From CBDBFH01 sp965204775 (GTDB lineage Bacteria > Pseudomonadota > Alphaproteobacteria > JAPOUT01 > G958296285): 64,000 nucleotides of DNA. Every line of letters begins with the position of its first letter. The first letter of the stretch is position 1. Positions 32,662 to 41,485 of this stretch are shown here, piece by piece. A model generated the notes under the pieces. The model was given only the letters and a program-made list of their open reading frames with translations. It had not been told where the DNA came from and made no database searches. The stretch spans positions 53,391-117,390 of the forward strand of contig CBDBFH010000011.1 of NCBI GenBank assembly GCA_965204775.1, read 5' to 3'. The translations under genes and the position numbers were made by a program.

Positions 32662-32677
32662 CAAGACCGCGCCCGCC

Positions 32678-33562
32678 TCAGGATTTTTTTTGCGCCTTCA
32701 GCCACTTCGAGACCGCCTTGCCGATTTCGTCGGGAGAATCCTCCTGGACGAAATGCGAGCCCTTGACGGTCACTTCGGTCTGGTTCTTCCATGTCCGGCA
32801 GAACGCGCGGTTGTCGCCGGTCAAAATCGCCCCCGGATCGGCATTGATGAACAATTTGGGCAGATCATTCTCCGTCATCCACTGCGCGTAATCTTCCACG
32901 ATCCGGGTGACATCGGCAGGTTCGCCGCCGATCGGAATCTGGCGCGGCCAGGTCAGCGTCGGACGCCGCCCCTCCCCCTCATGGATGTAGGGCTGGCGGT
33001 ATTCTTCCATCTCCTCGTCCGATAATTTGCGCAAAATCGAGCCCGGCAAAACCAGTTCGATAAAAAGATTTTCCTTCAAAATCATCTTCTCCCCGGCCTC
33101 GGAGCGGAAGCCTTGAAAAATCGCCCGCGCCTCCTCCGGCCAGCCCTCCCAGGACGCAATCGGGCGCACGATCGCCTCCATATAGGCGATCCCCCGCACC
33201 GCCGCCCGATGGCGGTTGGCCCAGTCAAAACCCAGCGCCGACCCCCAGTCGTGAAGGACAAAGGTCACATCCTTCTCGACTCCCAGCGCGCCCAGCAGCC
33301 CGTCCAGATAGTGCCGGTGCTCGACGAAATTATAAACCCCCGGCCCGCTATGGGGCAGTTTCTCCGAATCCCCCATCCCGATCAGATCGGGCGCAAGGCA
33401 GCGGCCCTGTTTGGCCAGATGCGGCATGATGTTGCGCCACAGATAAGACGATGTCGGATTGCCGTGCAAAAACACAATCGGCGCCCCCTTGCCCATCTCG
33501 GCATAGGCCATTTTGCGGCCCAGCACGTCGATCCTCTTCTTGTCCTTGCTCCATTTGCTCAT
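32678..33562 (-). CDS. Haloalkane dehalogenase (HLD-II/DhaA-like)
   Basis: Alpha/beta hydrolase with the haloalkane dehalogenase pentad: nucleophile Asp105 in LHDWGSALGF, Trp106 next to it and Asn35 in FLHGNPTSSYLWRN (halide binding), Glu129 in MEAIVRP and His270 in GSHFVQEDSPDEIG. The pattern DWGSALGF plus catalytic Glu after strand 6 is that of subfamily II (DhaA, LinB). It would hydrolyse C-halogen bonds to alcohol plus halide; the natural substrate is unknown. The start ATG 33562 overlaps the stop of the Cys-cluster gene (ATGA). 294 residues. Confidence 0.88.
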   Translation of the reverse strand: MSKWSKDKKRIDVLGRKMAYAEMGKGAPIVFLHGNPTSSYLWRNIMPHLAKQGRCLAPDLIGMGDSEKLPHSGPGVYNFVEHRHYLDGLLGALGVEKDVTFVLHDWGSALGFDWANRHRAAVRGIAYMEAIVRPIASWEGWPEEARAIFQGFRSEAGEKMILKENLFIELVLPGSILRKLSDEEMEEYRQPYIHEGEGRRPTLTWPRQIPIGGEPADVTRIVEDYAQWMTENDLPKLFINADPGAILTGDNRAFCRTWKNQTEVTVKGSHFVQEDSPDEIGKAVSKWLKAQKKS

Positions 33563-34359
33563 TTTGCCCTCCCTTGCGGCCTGTCCGGCAGTTGCGGCGC
33601 GGCGTTCGGATCGCCGCCTTCTTCCCGAATCGCCCCCCGATAGGCGCGTTGCGACGTATAGGGCCAATGGGGGCGGAACTCTTCGATCCGGGCCGGGACC
33701 AGTTTGCCGCCGCTCTTCGGCCTGACCTTGAAGACGCCCCCCTTGCGCCCGATCACCGGAAAGGGCTTGCCCCGCCGCGAGAAAATCCGCCGGGTCTGCG
33801 CCGACTGGTCGACAAAAGCCTCTTCTTCATCCGCGTCCAGCGCGAACAGATGTTCATAGCCGGCGATCAGCTCGGCGACGAATTTTTTTTCGACAATCCA
33901 GAGATTCGACACCACCCAGCAGCGATCCTCAAAGCCGGGGTAAACCGAAATCCCGACAAGCGACCGCGCGCGGGTGAAATAGGGAAAGAAGGGAAACGAC
34001 CGGCAGGCCAGCGTCCGGTTGTCCCGCTCGCAAAAGGCCGCCCCCTTGCAGGCCAGCGCCGTGCAGCTGCGGGGCAGTTCGGCGACGATCTGGCGCGTCG
34101 CCCAGTCATAAGGCCGGAAGCGCCGCCACAAGTCGGTGCGCCCGCGCAGAAGAGTCCATTCGGCGCGGGTGGCGACCGGAACCGTGTGCTGCGTCGAGCA
34201 GCACAGCGCCGATCCGCCGTTGAGCGGCGCGCAAAAGCGCCCGCAGTCGAAGCGCTGCGAGATCGGCGCGGAAAACAGATCGTAAATCCGCGCAAAGTCC
34301 GCCGCCGCCAGCCCCCGCCGGCGCGGCGGCTCAGCGGAACGGGCGTCCTTCTCGGGCAT
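33559..34359 (-). CDS. YkgJ-like cysteine-cluster protein
   Basis: Cys-rich in its N-terminal half: FDCGRFCAPLNGGSALCC (about 38-55), then SCTALACKGAAFCERDNRTL and ACRSFPFFPY (about 98-127). Ordered Cys clusters ending in CRSFPF resemble the YkgJ/UPF0153 zinc- or iron-binding family, whose role is unknown. The C-terminal part has no recognised domain. ATG 34359 is inside the end of the upstream hydrolase gene (29-bp overlap); the stop overlaps the dehalogenase start, so three genes form a coupled chain. 266 residues. Confidence 0.7.
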   Translation of the reverse strand: MPEKDARSAEPPRRRGLAAADFARIYDLFSAPISQRFDCGRFCAPLNGGSALCCSTQHTVPVATRAEWTLLRGRTDLWRRFRPYDWATRQIVAELPRSCTALACKGAAFCERDNRTLACRSFPFFPYFTRARSLVGISVYPGFEDRCWVVSNLWIVEKKFVAELIAGYEHLFALDADEEEAFVDQSAQTRRIFSRRGKPFPVIGRKGGVFKVRPKSGGKLVPARIEEFRPHWPYTSQRAYRGAIREEGGDPNAAPQLPDRPQGRAK

Positions 34360-35608
34360 AGGCCGCCGCCGATTCAAAAATATTGACGGACATCAGCGCC
34401 GTCTCGCCGCGCGCGCGCGCTTCATAGACCTGCGCCACCTTCTCCTGCACCGCGCCGTCCTGCGGCGCGGCCTCCAGCGCATAATCGGCCAGATGGCAGG
34501 CCAGCCGCCCCTCGCCCTTCTCCGACAGGGCCAGCGCGCGCGCCGCCAGCGCCGCCGCGCCCCCGGCCAGGGCCGCGATCTCCCCGGCCAGCTGCGCGCG
34601 CGCCGCCGGCTTCAGCTCCGAGGGCCGCCCCGTCCACCAGCCCCCGTAAAGGCGAATAATGTTGCGCACGATAAACTCGGCGTCGTCATAGACCGGCTGC
34701 AGCCAGGGCGAATCGCTTTGCGGAATCTCAACCTCATGGACAATATCAATATGCGGCGGCGAGCCCTTGTTCAGCGCCGCCAGGGTGCGGCTGTGAATCG
34801 CCTCCAGAAAACCGGCGGTCTCGCTCAACATGCGGGCGATCCCCGGCCCGTCCTGCGCCACCGGCCCGCCATGACCCGGCCCCAGCGAGACCGGCGCGCA
34901 GGCCGCCATCTCGCGCAGGCCCTGCGCCCATTCGCGCGCAAAGCGCTGGACCTTTTGCGGATTGCCCGCATTGGGAACCCCCCAGATGAACAAATCGCCC
35001 GGACATAACACGCCGCGCTCCGGGCAGAAAATCCAGCTGTGATCGTCGGTCTCGCCCGGGCAGTGGTGAATCCGGAACGTCAAACCCCCGACCGCGATCT
35101 CCAGCCGGTCGCGATAGAGAAGATCGGGCATCACCTCCGGCGGGTTGTAAAACGAGTCATAGACCTCCGGCGAGTCCTCGGCCAGTTTGACCGTGCCGCC
35201 GAACTGGCGCGCATTGAGCGCCGCATTATGCGCCGCGCTGCGGGCGTAGCGCGCAAAGCGCGCCGGCATCGCGGCATGGGCGATCACCCGCGGGCGCGCC
35301 TGGCCGGGGCGCAAAAACGCCTTCAGCCCATAGGCATGGTCGACATGGCCCTGGGTGAAAATGGCGGTGTGAATCGGCGCGTTGGTCTTGCTGCGCAGCA
35401 TTTCGGCCAAAGACGGGGACAGCGCCTTCAGGCCGGAATCAATCAGGACGATCCCCTCATCGGTCTCGAAGGCGGTCACCCCGGAAAAAAACGACTGAAA
35501 CCACGTCCGCTCGGCCAGTTCGACCGGCCCGCCCGACCAGAAAAACTTCGCCTCTTCCGGCGAACGCCCGCGCATGGCGGACATCCGCTCCATCATGTTG
35601 ACCGGCAT
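34331..35608 (-). CDS. MBL-fold hydrolase with alkylsulfatase-type dimerization domain
   Basis: A metallo-beta-lactamase core has FTQGHVDHAYGL (metal ligands, about 84-95), CPGETDDHSWIF and a GDLFIWGVPNAGNPQK block. The C-terminal part has RLYGGWWTGRPSELKP, the dimerization-domain signature of SdsA1-like alkylsulfatases, followed by a helical segment; the sterol-carrier-like domain of SdsA1 is absent. Likely hydrolyses a sulfate ester or related substrate. First gene of the hydrolase-YkgJ-dehalogenase chain. 425 residues. Confidence 0.85.
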   Translation of the reverse strand: MPVNMMERMSAMRGRSPEEAKFFWSGGPVELAERTWFQSFFSGVTAFETDEGIVLIDSGLKALSPSLAEMLRSKTNAPIHTAIFTQGHVDHAYGLKAFLRPGQARPRVIAHAAMPARFARYARSAAHNAALNARQFGGTVKLAEDSPEVYDSFYNPPEVMPDLLYRDRLEIAVGGLTFRIHHCPGETDDHSWIFCPERGVLCPGDLFIWGVPNAGNPQKVQRFAREWAQGLREMAACAPVSLGPGHGGPVAQDGPGIARMLSETAGFLEAIHSRTLAALNKGSPPHIDIVHEVEIPQSDSPWLQPVYDDAEFIVRNIIRLYGGWWTGRPSELKPAARAQLAGEIAALAGGAAALAARALALSEKGEGRLACHLADYALEAAPQDGAVQEKVAQVYEARARGETALMSVNIFESAAAYAREGRPFR

Positions 35609-35655
35609 AGGTTTCTTCCTTTCTCTTCCAGCCTAAAGTCTTTTCCCGGCAAAGG

Positions 35656-37257
35656 CTAGTGGCGCAGATGCCGCCGTCCGGTCATGACCATCGCGATCCC
35701 GGCCTGATCGGCGGCGGCGATGACTTCGGCGTCGCGCCGCGCCCCGCCGGGCTGGATGATCGCCCGCACCCCCGCCCCGGCCAGCGCCTCGACCCCGTCG
35801 GGAAAGGGGAAAAACGCATCCGAAGCCGCGACGCTGCCCCGCGCCCGCGCCCCGGCCTTGCGCACCGCCAGCCCCGCCGCATCCACCCGGCTCATCTGTC
35901 CGGCCCCGATCCCGGTGCTGGCGCCGCCCGCCCCCAGAACCACCGCATTCGACTTCACATGTTTGCAAACCCGCCAGACGAAAAGCAGATCCTCCATCTC
36001 CGCCGGCTCCGGCTTGCGCCGGGTCGGGCAGGCCAGATCCTGCGCCCCGATCCTGGCCCCGTCCCGGTCTTGAACCAGAAAGCCCCCCCCGATCTGCTTG
36101 ACCAGCCCTTCGCCCGCCATCCGCGAAACCGCGTCCGGCGGGGCCTCGCCCGGCGTGGCCGCGTCCGGCGGGGCTGTGCCGGTCAGCAGGAGGCGGAGAT
36201 TTTTCTTGCGGGCGAAAATCTCCCGCGCGCGCGAATCGGCCTGCGGGGCGATCACCACTTCGGTAAAAATCCCGGTGATTGCCTCGCTCAGCTCGGCGTC
36301 CAGCGCCCGGTTGAGCGCGACGATCCCGCCAAAGGCGCTTTGCCGGTCGCAGGCCAGCGCCGCCCGATAGGCCGCCAGCCCATTCTCGCCCAGCGCCGCG
36401 CCGCACGGATTGGCGTGTTTGACGATCACCGCCGCCGCCGGTGCGCCAAACTCGGCCAGCAGCTGAAGACCGGCATCGGCGTCGGCCAGATTGTTGTAAC
36501 CAAGTTGCTTGCCCTGAACCTGCTCGGCCCCGATCAACGTCCCGGCCCGCGCCCCGCTCCCGGCGCGCGCATAAAGCGCCGCCGCCTGATGCGGATTCTC
36601 GCCATAGCGCAGACTCGCCGCCCGCCGCCCGCTCAGAACATAGACCGGCGCGGCCTCCCCTTCGGCCTGCGCCATCCATTCGGCAATCGCCGCGTCATAA
36701 GAGGCCGTCCGGGCAAAGGCGGCCAGCGCCATCCGGCGGCGAAACGAGGCCCGCACACCCCCATGCGCCTCAATCTCCTCGATCAAATCCCGGTAGCCGC
36801 CCGGCCCGGTTATGACGGTTACAGACGCATGATTCTTCGCCGCCGCCCGCGTCATCGCCGGCGCGCCGATGTCGATCTGCTCAATGCAGGCATTCCGGTC
36901 CGCGCCGCTCTCGACCGCCTCGCGGAACGGGTAGAAATCAACCACCAGAAGATCAATCGGCGCAATCTTGTGTTCGGCCAGCGCCGCCATGTCGGCGGGC
37001 ATATCGCGCCGGGCGAGCAGGCCGCCATGAATGCGCGGGTGCAAGGTCTTGACCCGGCCCCCCAGCATTTCCGCAAAACCGGTGATCCGCGACACCTCCT
37101 CCACCGGAACCCCGCTTTGCGCAATCCGCCGCGCCGTTCCATCGCTGGCGATCAGGCGCACCCCGCGCCCGTGCAAAAAAGCCGCCAGCTCGGAAATCCC
37201 GGTCTTGTCGAAGACCGAAAGCAACGCGCAGGCGACCGGCCGGGGCGCATCTGTCAT
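35656..37257 (-). CDS. purH: Bifunctional AICAR formyltransferase / IMP cyclohydrolase
   Basis: Catalyses the last two steps of IMP synthesis. The cyclohydrolase half has ALLSVFDKTGISELA (about 10-24), TLHPRIHGGLLARRD and DIGAPAMTRAAAKN. The formyltransferase half has LRYGENPHQAAALYA, KQLGYNNLADADAG, VKHANPCGAA, GASTGIGAGQMSRVDAA and DAFFPFPDGVE. A short repeat-coded insert (APPDAATPGEAPPDA) lies in the formyltransferase half just before GGGFLVQDRD. 533 residues. The ATG overlaps the heparinase gene's stop by 4 bp, in a conserved alphaproteobacterial order. Confidence 0.97.
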   Translation of the reverse strand: MTDAPRPVACALLSVFDKTGISELAAFLHGRGVRLIASDGTARRIAQSGVPVEEVSRITGFAEMLGGRVKTLHPRIHGGLLARRDMPADMAALAEHKIAPIDLLVVDFYPFREAVESGADRNACIEQIDIGAPAMTRAAAKNHASVTVITGPGGYRDLIEEIEAHGGVRASFRRRMALAAFARTASYDAAIAEWMAQAEGEAAPVYVLSGRRAASLRYGENPHQAAALYARAGSGARAGTLIGAEQVQGKQLGYNNLADADAGLQLLAEFGAPAAAVIVKHANPCGAALGENGLAAYRAALACDRQSAFGGIVALNRALDAELSEAITGIFTEVVIAPQADSRAREIFARKKNLRLLLTGTAPPDAATPGEAPPDAVSRMAGEGLVKQIGGGFLVQDRDGARIGAQDLACPTRRKPEPAEMEDLLFVWRVCKHVKSNAVVLGAGGASTGIGAGQMSRVDAAGLAVRKAGARARGSVAASDAFFPFPDGVEALAGAGVRAIIQPGGARRDAEVIAAADQAGIAMVMTGRRHLRH

Positions 37258-38895
37258 GCCGCCCCCTTTCCACGCCCGGCCCCGATTCTGCGCCAGAGCC
37301 AGTTGACCCGCGCGCCCTGCGGGCCACTCACCCCGCGCAGGACGATCTGGGTCGTCCGGCGCGGCGTCCCGTCGCGCCCGCCCAGATAGACCCCGGCCTC
37401 GGCGGCAATCTGCGCCCGCTGATCGCCGATCCGGGCCATAAAGCGCCAGCCGTCGCCATTGGCCAGCCGAACCAGAAGGCCCGCCCCGCCCTGCACCAGA
37501 CCGGCGCGCACATCGGGATGAAGATGAAAGCGCAGGCTGAAGGAAATCGGCGTGCGCGCTTTGAACCATCGCTGCCGGGCCGGGACCAGGCGGTCTTCGC
37601 CATGCAGGGCCTCGCCGGCGGCGGACAGAAACAGACGGCGGTGGTGTTCGAGGCCGAAGGGGCGGGCATAGCCGTTATGGCCGGCGTCGAGCCAGATGCC
37701 CGCTTTGCTCTCCTTGCGCCGGGTTTCGATCCGGCCCGGCCCGGCGAGCCGCCGCCGGTCCCGCCGCCGCCAGAAGCCGGGGCGGATGAATTCAGCCGAG
37801 GAGCGCTCGCCGAGGCTCAGCGTCGAATGGGCCGCGGTGCGCCGCGCCGCCTCCCGCCAGGCCGGACTCAGGCCCGGCCCGCTCCCGCAATTGACGATCA
37901 TCCGGCACGGCCCGGCGCTCATTTCCAGCGCCAGACAGCCGGCATGGGCCGTGGCCGAAAAGGGCGCGGGCGGCGCGCGCCCGGCATCGACCAGAACCAG
38001 ACTGCGCCCCGCCGCCAGCCGTTGATAGCCCGAATGCGGCGCAAAGCCGAAAGGCCGGCCATGGCCGTCGTCATGGGCCAGCGCCGCCTCGCTCATCTCG
38101 CGCGCGGCTTCGCCGCCGCCATTGAACAGCGCCAGCCGCCCGTCGCCGTGGCGAAAGAAGCGCACCATCGGCAGCATGCGGTCGAGCGCCCCGCGCAGGG
38201 CGATCGGCCCCGGACGGCCCAGCGCCTGCAGCGCGCCGTGCAGGGTCAGCAGGTCGAAAAGAATCGAAAGATGCGCCGCCGGCGAGCGGCTGACATGGCC
38301 GCCGTCGGCCAGAATCTGGAGGCCGATCTCGCGATTGACCAGCTCATAGCCCTGCATGATCCAGCGCTGGCGTTCGGGCACGACCAGCCCCAGCAAACAC
38401 AGCGCCGCCGCGCCGGTGATCCGGTCCGGCCCGGCGGGCAGCGCCCAGGCCCGCCGCGACAGGCGGCGGCCCTGCCAGAGCAGGCTTTTATAGAGCGCCG
38501 CGTGCAGCGCGACGGGCCCCTCTTCGAACAGAAGCGGCCCGTTGCTGAGCCAGGACAGGAGGCGGCGCGCCGCGGTTCCGGCCTGCCAGGCGCGGCGCTG
38601 GCGGGCGTCCGCTCGCCAGCCAGGCCGCCGCCAGATCGCGCGCCCGCGCGCGCGCCGCGCCGCCAATCCGGGGCGCGGAAAAATGGCGCAGCCACAAAAA
38701 GCCGTGCAGCTCTTCGGCCCAGGCCGCCGGGGCGTCGGCCAGATCAAACGGGTTGGCCTGCCCGCCGGTCACCGCCACGCCGGAAAAGACATAATGGCCC
38801 CGCGCAATCGCCTGCGCCCGGGACGGCTGAACCGGGCGCGGGTCGCGCGGATAAAGCAAAAAGCGCGGCGCAAACGTGCTCCAGGCCAAATTCAC
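37254..38895 (-). pseudogene. Heparinase II/III family protein, interrupted by a frameshift
   Basis: The gene opens at GTG 38895 (overlapping the rpe stop as GTGA) and reads VFSGVAVTGGQANPFDLAD and LHGFLWLRHF, typical of the N-terminus of alphaproteobacterial heparinase II/III-like proteins. Around 38590-38620 the homology passes to the next frame, which continues ARRLLSWLSNG, GGHVSRSPAAHLSIL, HDDGHGRPFGFAPHSGYQRL and on to the stop at 37254. The change corresponds to one extra base (or two missing). It could be an authentic mutation or a sequencing error in very GC-rich DNA. The enzyme class degrades acidic polysaccharides by beta-elimination. Confidence 0.85.
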
Positions 38896-39557
38896 CCCCT
38901 TGCGCGCAGCCGGGCAATCGCCTCGGCATAGGACGCGCGCCCCGCCGAGAAAATCGCCGTTCCCGCAACCAGAATCGTTGCGCCCGCCGCAATCGCGCGC
39001 GGCGCGCTTTGGGCGTCGATCCCGCCGTCCACTTCCAGCGCAACCGCCCGCCCGCTGCGCTCGATCATCTCGCGCACCGCCGCGATCTTGCCGAGCTGGC
39101 TGTCCAGAAAGCGCTGCCCGCCAAAGCCGGGATTGACGCTCATCACCAGCACCAGATCAAGCATGTCCAAAACCGGCGCCGCCGCCTGCGCCGCCGTCGC
39201 CGGATTGAGCGCCAGACCCGCCCGGCAGCCGGCCTGGCGAATCGCCTGCAGCGAGCGGTGAAGATGCGGGCCGGCCTCCGGATGAATCGTCAAAATATCC
39301 GCTCCGGCCTGCGCAAAGGCTTCGATATAGGGATCGACCGGGGCGATCATCAAATGGACGTCAAGCGGCAGCGGGCAGTCTTTCTTCAGCGCCCGCACCA
39401 CGTCCGGGCCAATCGTGAGATTGGGCACGAAATGGCCGTCCATTACGTCAATATGAATATAGTCGGCCCCGGCCTCGGCGACGGCGGCGATCTCCGCGCG
39501 CAAGGCCCCGAAATCGGCGGCCAGAATCGAAGGCGCTATTTTGACCTCTGGCGGCAT
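38892..39557 (-). CDS. rpe: Ribulose-phosphate 3-epimerase
   Basis: Interconverts ribulose-5-P and xylulose-5-P in the pentose phosphate pathway. TIM-barrel with KIAPSILAADFG (about 6-17), YIHIDVMDGHFVPNLTIGP, LDVHLMI, VLVMSVNPGFGGQ, LEVDGGID and ILVAGTAIF; the catalytic Asp residues lie in DVMDGHF and DGGI. 221 residues. The stop overlaps the heparinase start by four bases. Confidence 0.97.
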   Translation of the reverse strand: MPPEVKIAPSILAADFGALRAEIAAVAEAGADYIHIDVMDGHFVPNLTIGPDVVRALKKDCPLPLDVHLMIAPVDPYIEAFAQAGADILTIHPEAGPHLHRSLQAIRQAGCRAGLALNPATAAQAAAPVLDMLDLVLVMSVNPGFGGQRFLDSQLGKIAAVREMIERSGRAVALEVDGGIDAQSAPRAIAAGATILVAGTAIFSAGRASYAEAIARLRARG

Positions 39558-39599
39558 GAACTCCGGCGGCGGGCGCGGCCTGGATCGAAACCCGGGGAA

Positions 39600-40877
39600 T
39601 CACCCGGCGGTTCGAATCAGCCGGGCGGCATAGAAGCCATCCATACCGCCTTGCGCCGCATAATGGCAAGGCAGGCTGCGCAAATCGCCCGCCGGGGTGA
39701 GCAGTTCGCGCTCCGGCGCGCCGCAATGCTCCGGCTCGCTCCGGGCCATGAAATCATGGTTCTGCAAAAAGGCGTTGATTTGCTCCTCGCCTTCCTCCGG
39801 CTCCAGCGAGCAGACGCAATAGACCAAAACCCCGCCCGGCGCGAGCAGGCGGACGGCGGCGGCCAGCAGGTTTTTTTGCAGACGGGTCAGCACCTTCAGT
39901 TCGCCGCGCCGCTTGAGATGGGGCAGGTCGGGGCGGCGGCGAATCGTGCCGGTGCCCAGACAGGGGGCGTCCAGCAGAATATGGGAAAAACGCTGCGCGG
40001 GACGAAATGCCGCCGCATCGCACAGACGGCACTCGGCGCGCATGCCAAGGCGGGCGAGGTTTTCGCGCAGCCGCCCCATGCGCGCCGGATCGCGCTCCAG
40101 CGCGACCACCTGCGCCCCGGCGGCGATCATCTGCGCGCATTTGCCGCCCGGCGCGGCGCACATATCGAGGACGCGCCGCCCGCGCAGCGCGCCGAACAGG
40201 CGCGCCGGCAAGCCCGCCGCCCAGTCTTGCACCCACCACCGGCCTTCGCCGAATCCGGCGATCTGCTCAATCCGGCCCGCCGCCGCCAGACGAAAGCCGC
40301 CGCCGGCCAGCGCCTGGGCGCCGGGCGGCGGCGGCGCGCCGGGTTGCACGCGCAAGTCGAGCGGGGGCGGGGCCAGATGCGCCTCGGCAATGTCTTGCGC
40401 CAGAGGCCCATACGTCTTTTGCCAGCGCCGCCACAGCCAGCCGGGCGTCGTCCATCGCCCGGCGGGAAAGCGGGCGAGGTCCCGGCTCCCCTGCGCGGCA
40501 ATCCGGCGCAGAAGGGCGTTGATCAGTCCGGCGAAGCCCCGGCTCGCCTGATTCATCCGCGCCGCTTCGACCGACAGATCCACGGCCGCATGAACGCCGC
40601 TTTGCAAAAACAAAATCTCCGCCGCGCCGCTGCGCAAAATCGCCCGCGCCCGCCCGGCCCCGGGCGCCAAAGGCTTGCGCAACCCCTCGTCCAGCAGCGC
40701 GTCGATCTGGCCCAGCCGCCGCAAAGCCGCTCCGGCAATCGCGCGCGCCTGCGCCTGCTCCGGACTTGTCAGATCCCGCCGCGCCGCGCCGCGTGCCCGG
40801 TCCGGCGCCCGGGCCAGCGCCCGGTCCAGCATAAGCCTCTCTTCCAAAACCGCATGGAGAAGGTCATGCGCGCGCAT
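39600..40877 (-). CDS. rsmB: RsmB-family rRNA (cytosine-C5) methyltransferase
   Basis: The N-terminal NusB-like helical domain (about 1-140) is followed by a SAM methyltransferase domain with VLDMCAAPGGKCAQM (about 240-254), VALERDPARM, ILLDAPCLGTGTIRR (Pro-Cys of the motif IV active site) and VYCVCSLEPEEGE (second catalytic Cys). This is the Sun/RsmB arrangement that makes m5C967 in 16S rRNA. 425 residues. It lies upstream of rpe on the same strand with a 42-bp gap. Confidence 0.93.
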   Translation of the reverse strand: MRAHDLLHAVLEERLMLDRALARAPDRARGAARRDLTSPEQAQARAIAGAALRRLGQIDALLDEGLRKPLAPGAGRARAILRSGAAEILFLQSGVHAAVDLSVEAARMNQASRGFAGLINALLRRIAAQGSRDLARFPAGRWTTPGWLWRRWQKTYGPLAQDIAEAHLAPPPLDLRVQPGAPPPPGAQALAGGGFRLAAAGRIEQIAGFGEGRWWVQDWAAGLPARLFGALRGRRVLDMCAAPGGKCAQMIAAGAQVVALERDPARMGRLRENLARLGMRAECRLCDAAAFRPAQRFSHILLDAPCLGTGTIRRRPDLPHLKRRGELKVLTRLQKNLLAAAVRLLAPGGVLVYCVCSLEPEEGEEQINAFLQNHDFMARSEPEHCGAPERELLTPAGDLRSLPCHYAAQGGMDGFYAARLIRTAG

Positions 40878-40921
40878 CCGCGCCGCCAGACCCGGCTTGC
40901 CGCCGCCCGGCGCTGCCCGGC

Positions 40922-41359
40922 TCAGATCAATGGCGCCAGCGCCTCGGACCAGCCCACAATGAAAGCGCGCAATTTCGCCGTCGGCTGATACAATTCCTGG
41001 CGGCCAACCTTCTGCTGCAGGCCGATATAGCCCGCCCGCTTGAAGCGCTGAAAAATCGCCCGCACCATCCCCGGCGAGCCCCCGGCGGCCTGAATCACAT
41101 CGCGCACGACCGTGCCCCGCCCCGCCGCCTCATTTTCGAAAAGCACCTGAATCAAAACCCAGTCGGCATGGGTGCGCAGGCGCCCCGAAAACATCTTCTC
41201 GCCCTGTTTGAGCGACGTCATGACGAAATCCAGATTCCGCGCCGCGCGCGCCGGAAGCGCCAAACTCGCCCGCGCCTCCTGATCCGCCGCCGGGCCGGGC
41301 GCAGGTCCTGGAAATTTGACCGGGGCGCTCTCTTGCGCCCGCTGTGCATTGCGCCCCAT
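40922..41359 (-). CDS. Putative winged-helix DNA-binding protein
   Basis: 145 residues from ATG 41359. After a Pro/Ala-rich N-terminal 40 residues, the rest has a MarR-like winged-helix rhythm: HADWVLIQVLFENEAAG, TVVRDVIQAAGGSPGMVRAIFQRFKRAGYIGLQ and GRQELYQPTAKLRAFI (beta-wing). I recognise no named family. It could regulate the adjacent acs or rsmB genes, but that is only positional. A longer in-frame reading to 41470 exists. Confidence 0.65.
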   Translation of the reverse strand: MGRNAQRAQESAPVKFPGPAPGPAADQEARASLALPARAARNLDFVMTSLKQGEKMFSGRLRTHADWVLIQVLFENEAAGRGTVVRDVIQAAGGSPGMVRAIFQRFKRAGYIGLQQKVGRQELYQPTAKLRAFIVGWSEALAPLI

Positions 41360-41485
41360 CCTTGCTCCCCCCCGCGTTTTCCCCTTTTCGTGTCCGCGCC
41401 CGTCCTTGCCGCCGAACGCATATTCTACCCTCAATGTTATAATATGATCTCCGGGGCAATCAAGACACAAAAGCTCTTTTTGCGT

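Noticed and set aside
36098..36370. Plus-strand frames inside purH
   Set aside because: Shadow frames; purH is intact and full length on the minus strand.
37518..40988. 1156-codon plus-strand open frame
   Set aside because: Arg/Gln/Pro-rich, no domain; antisense to heparinase, rpe and rsmB. Long spurious frames are expected in such GC-rich DNA.
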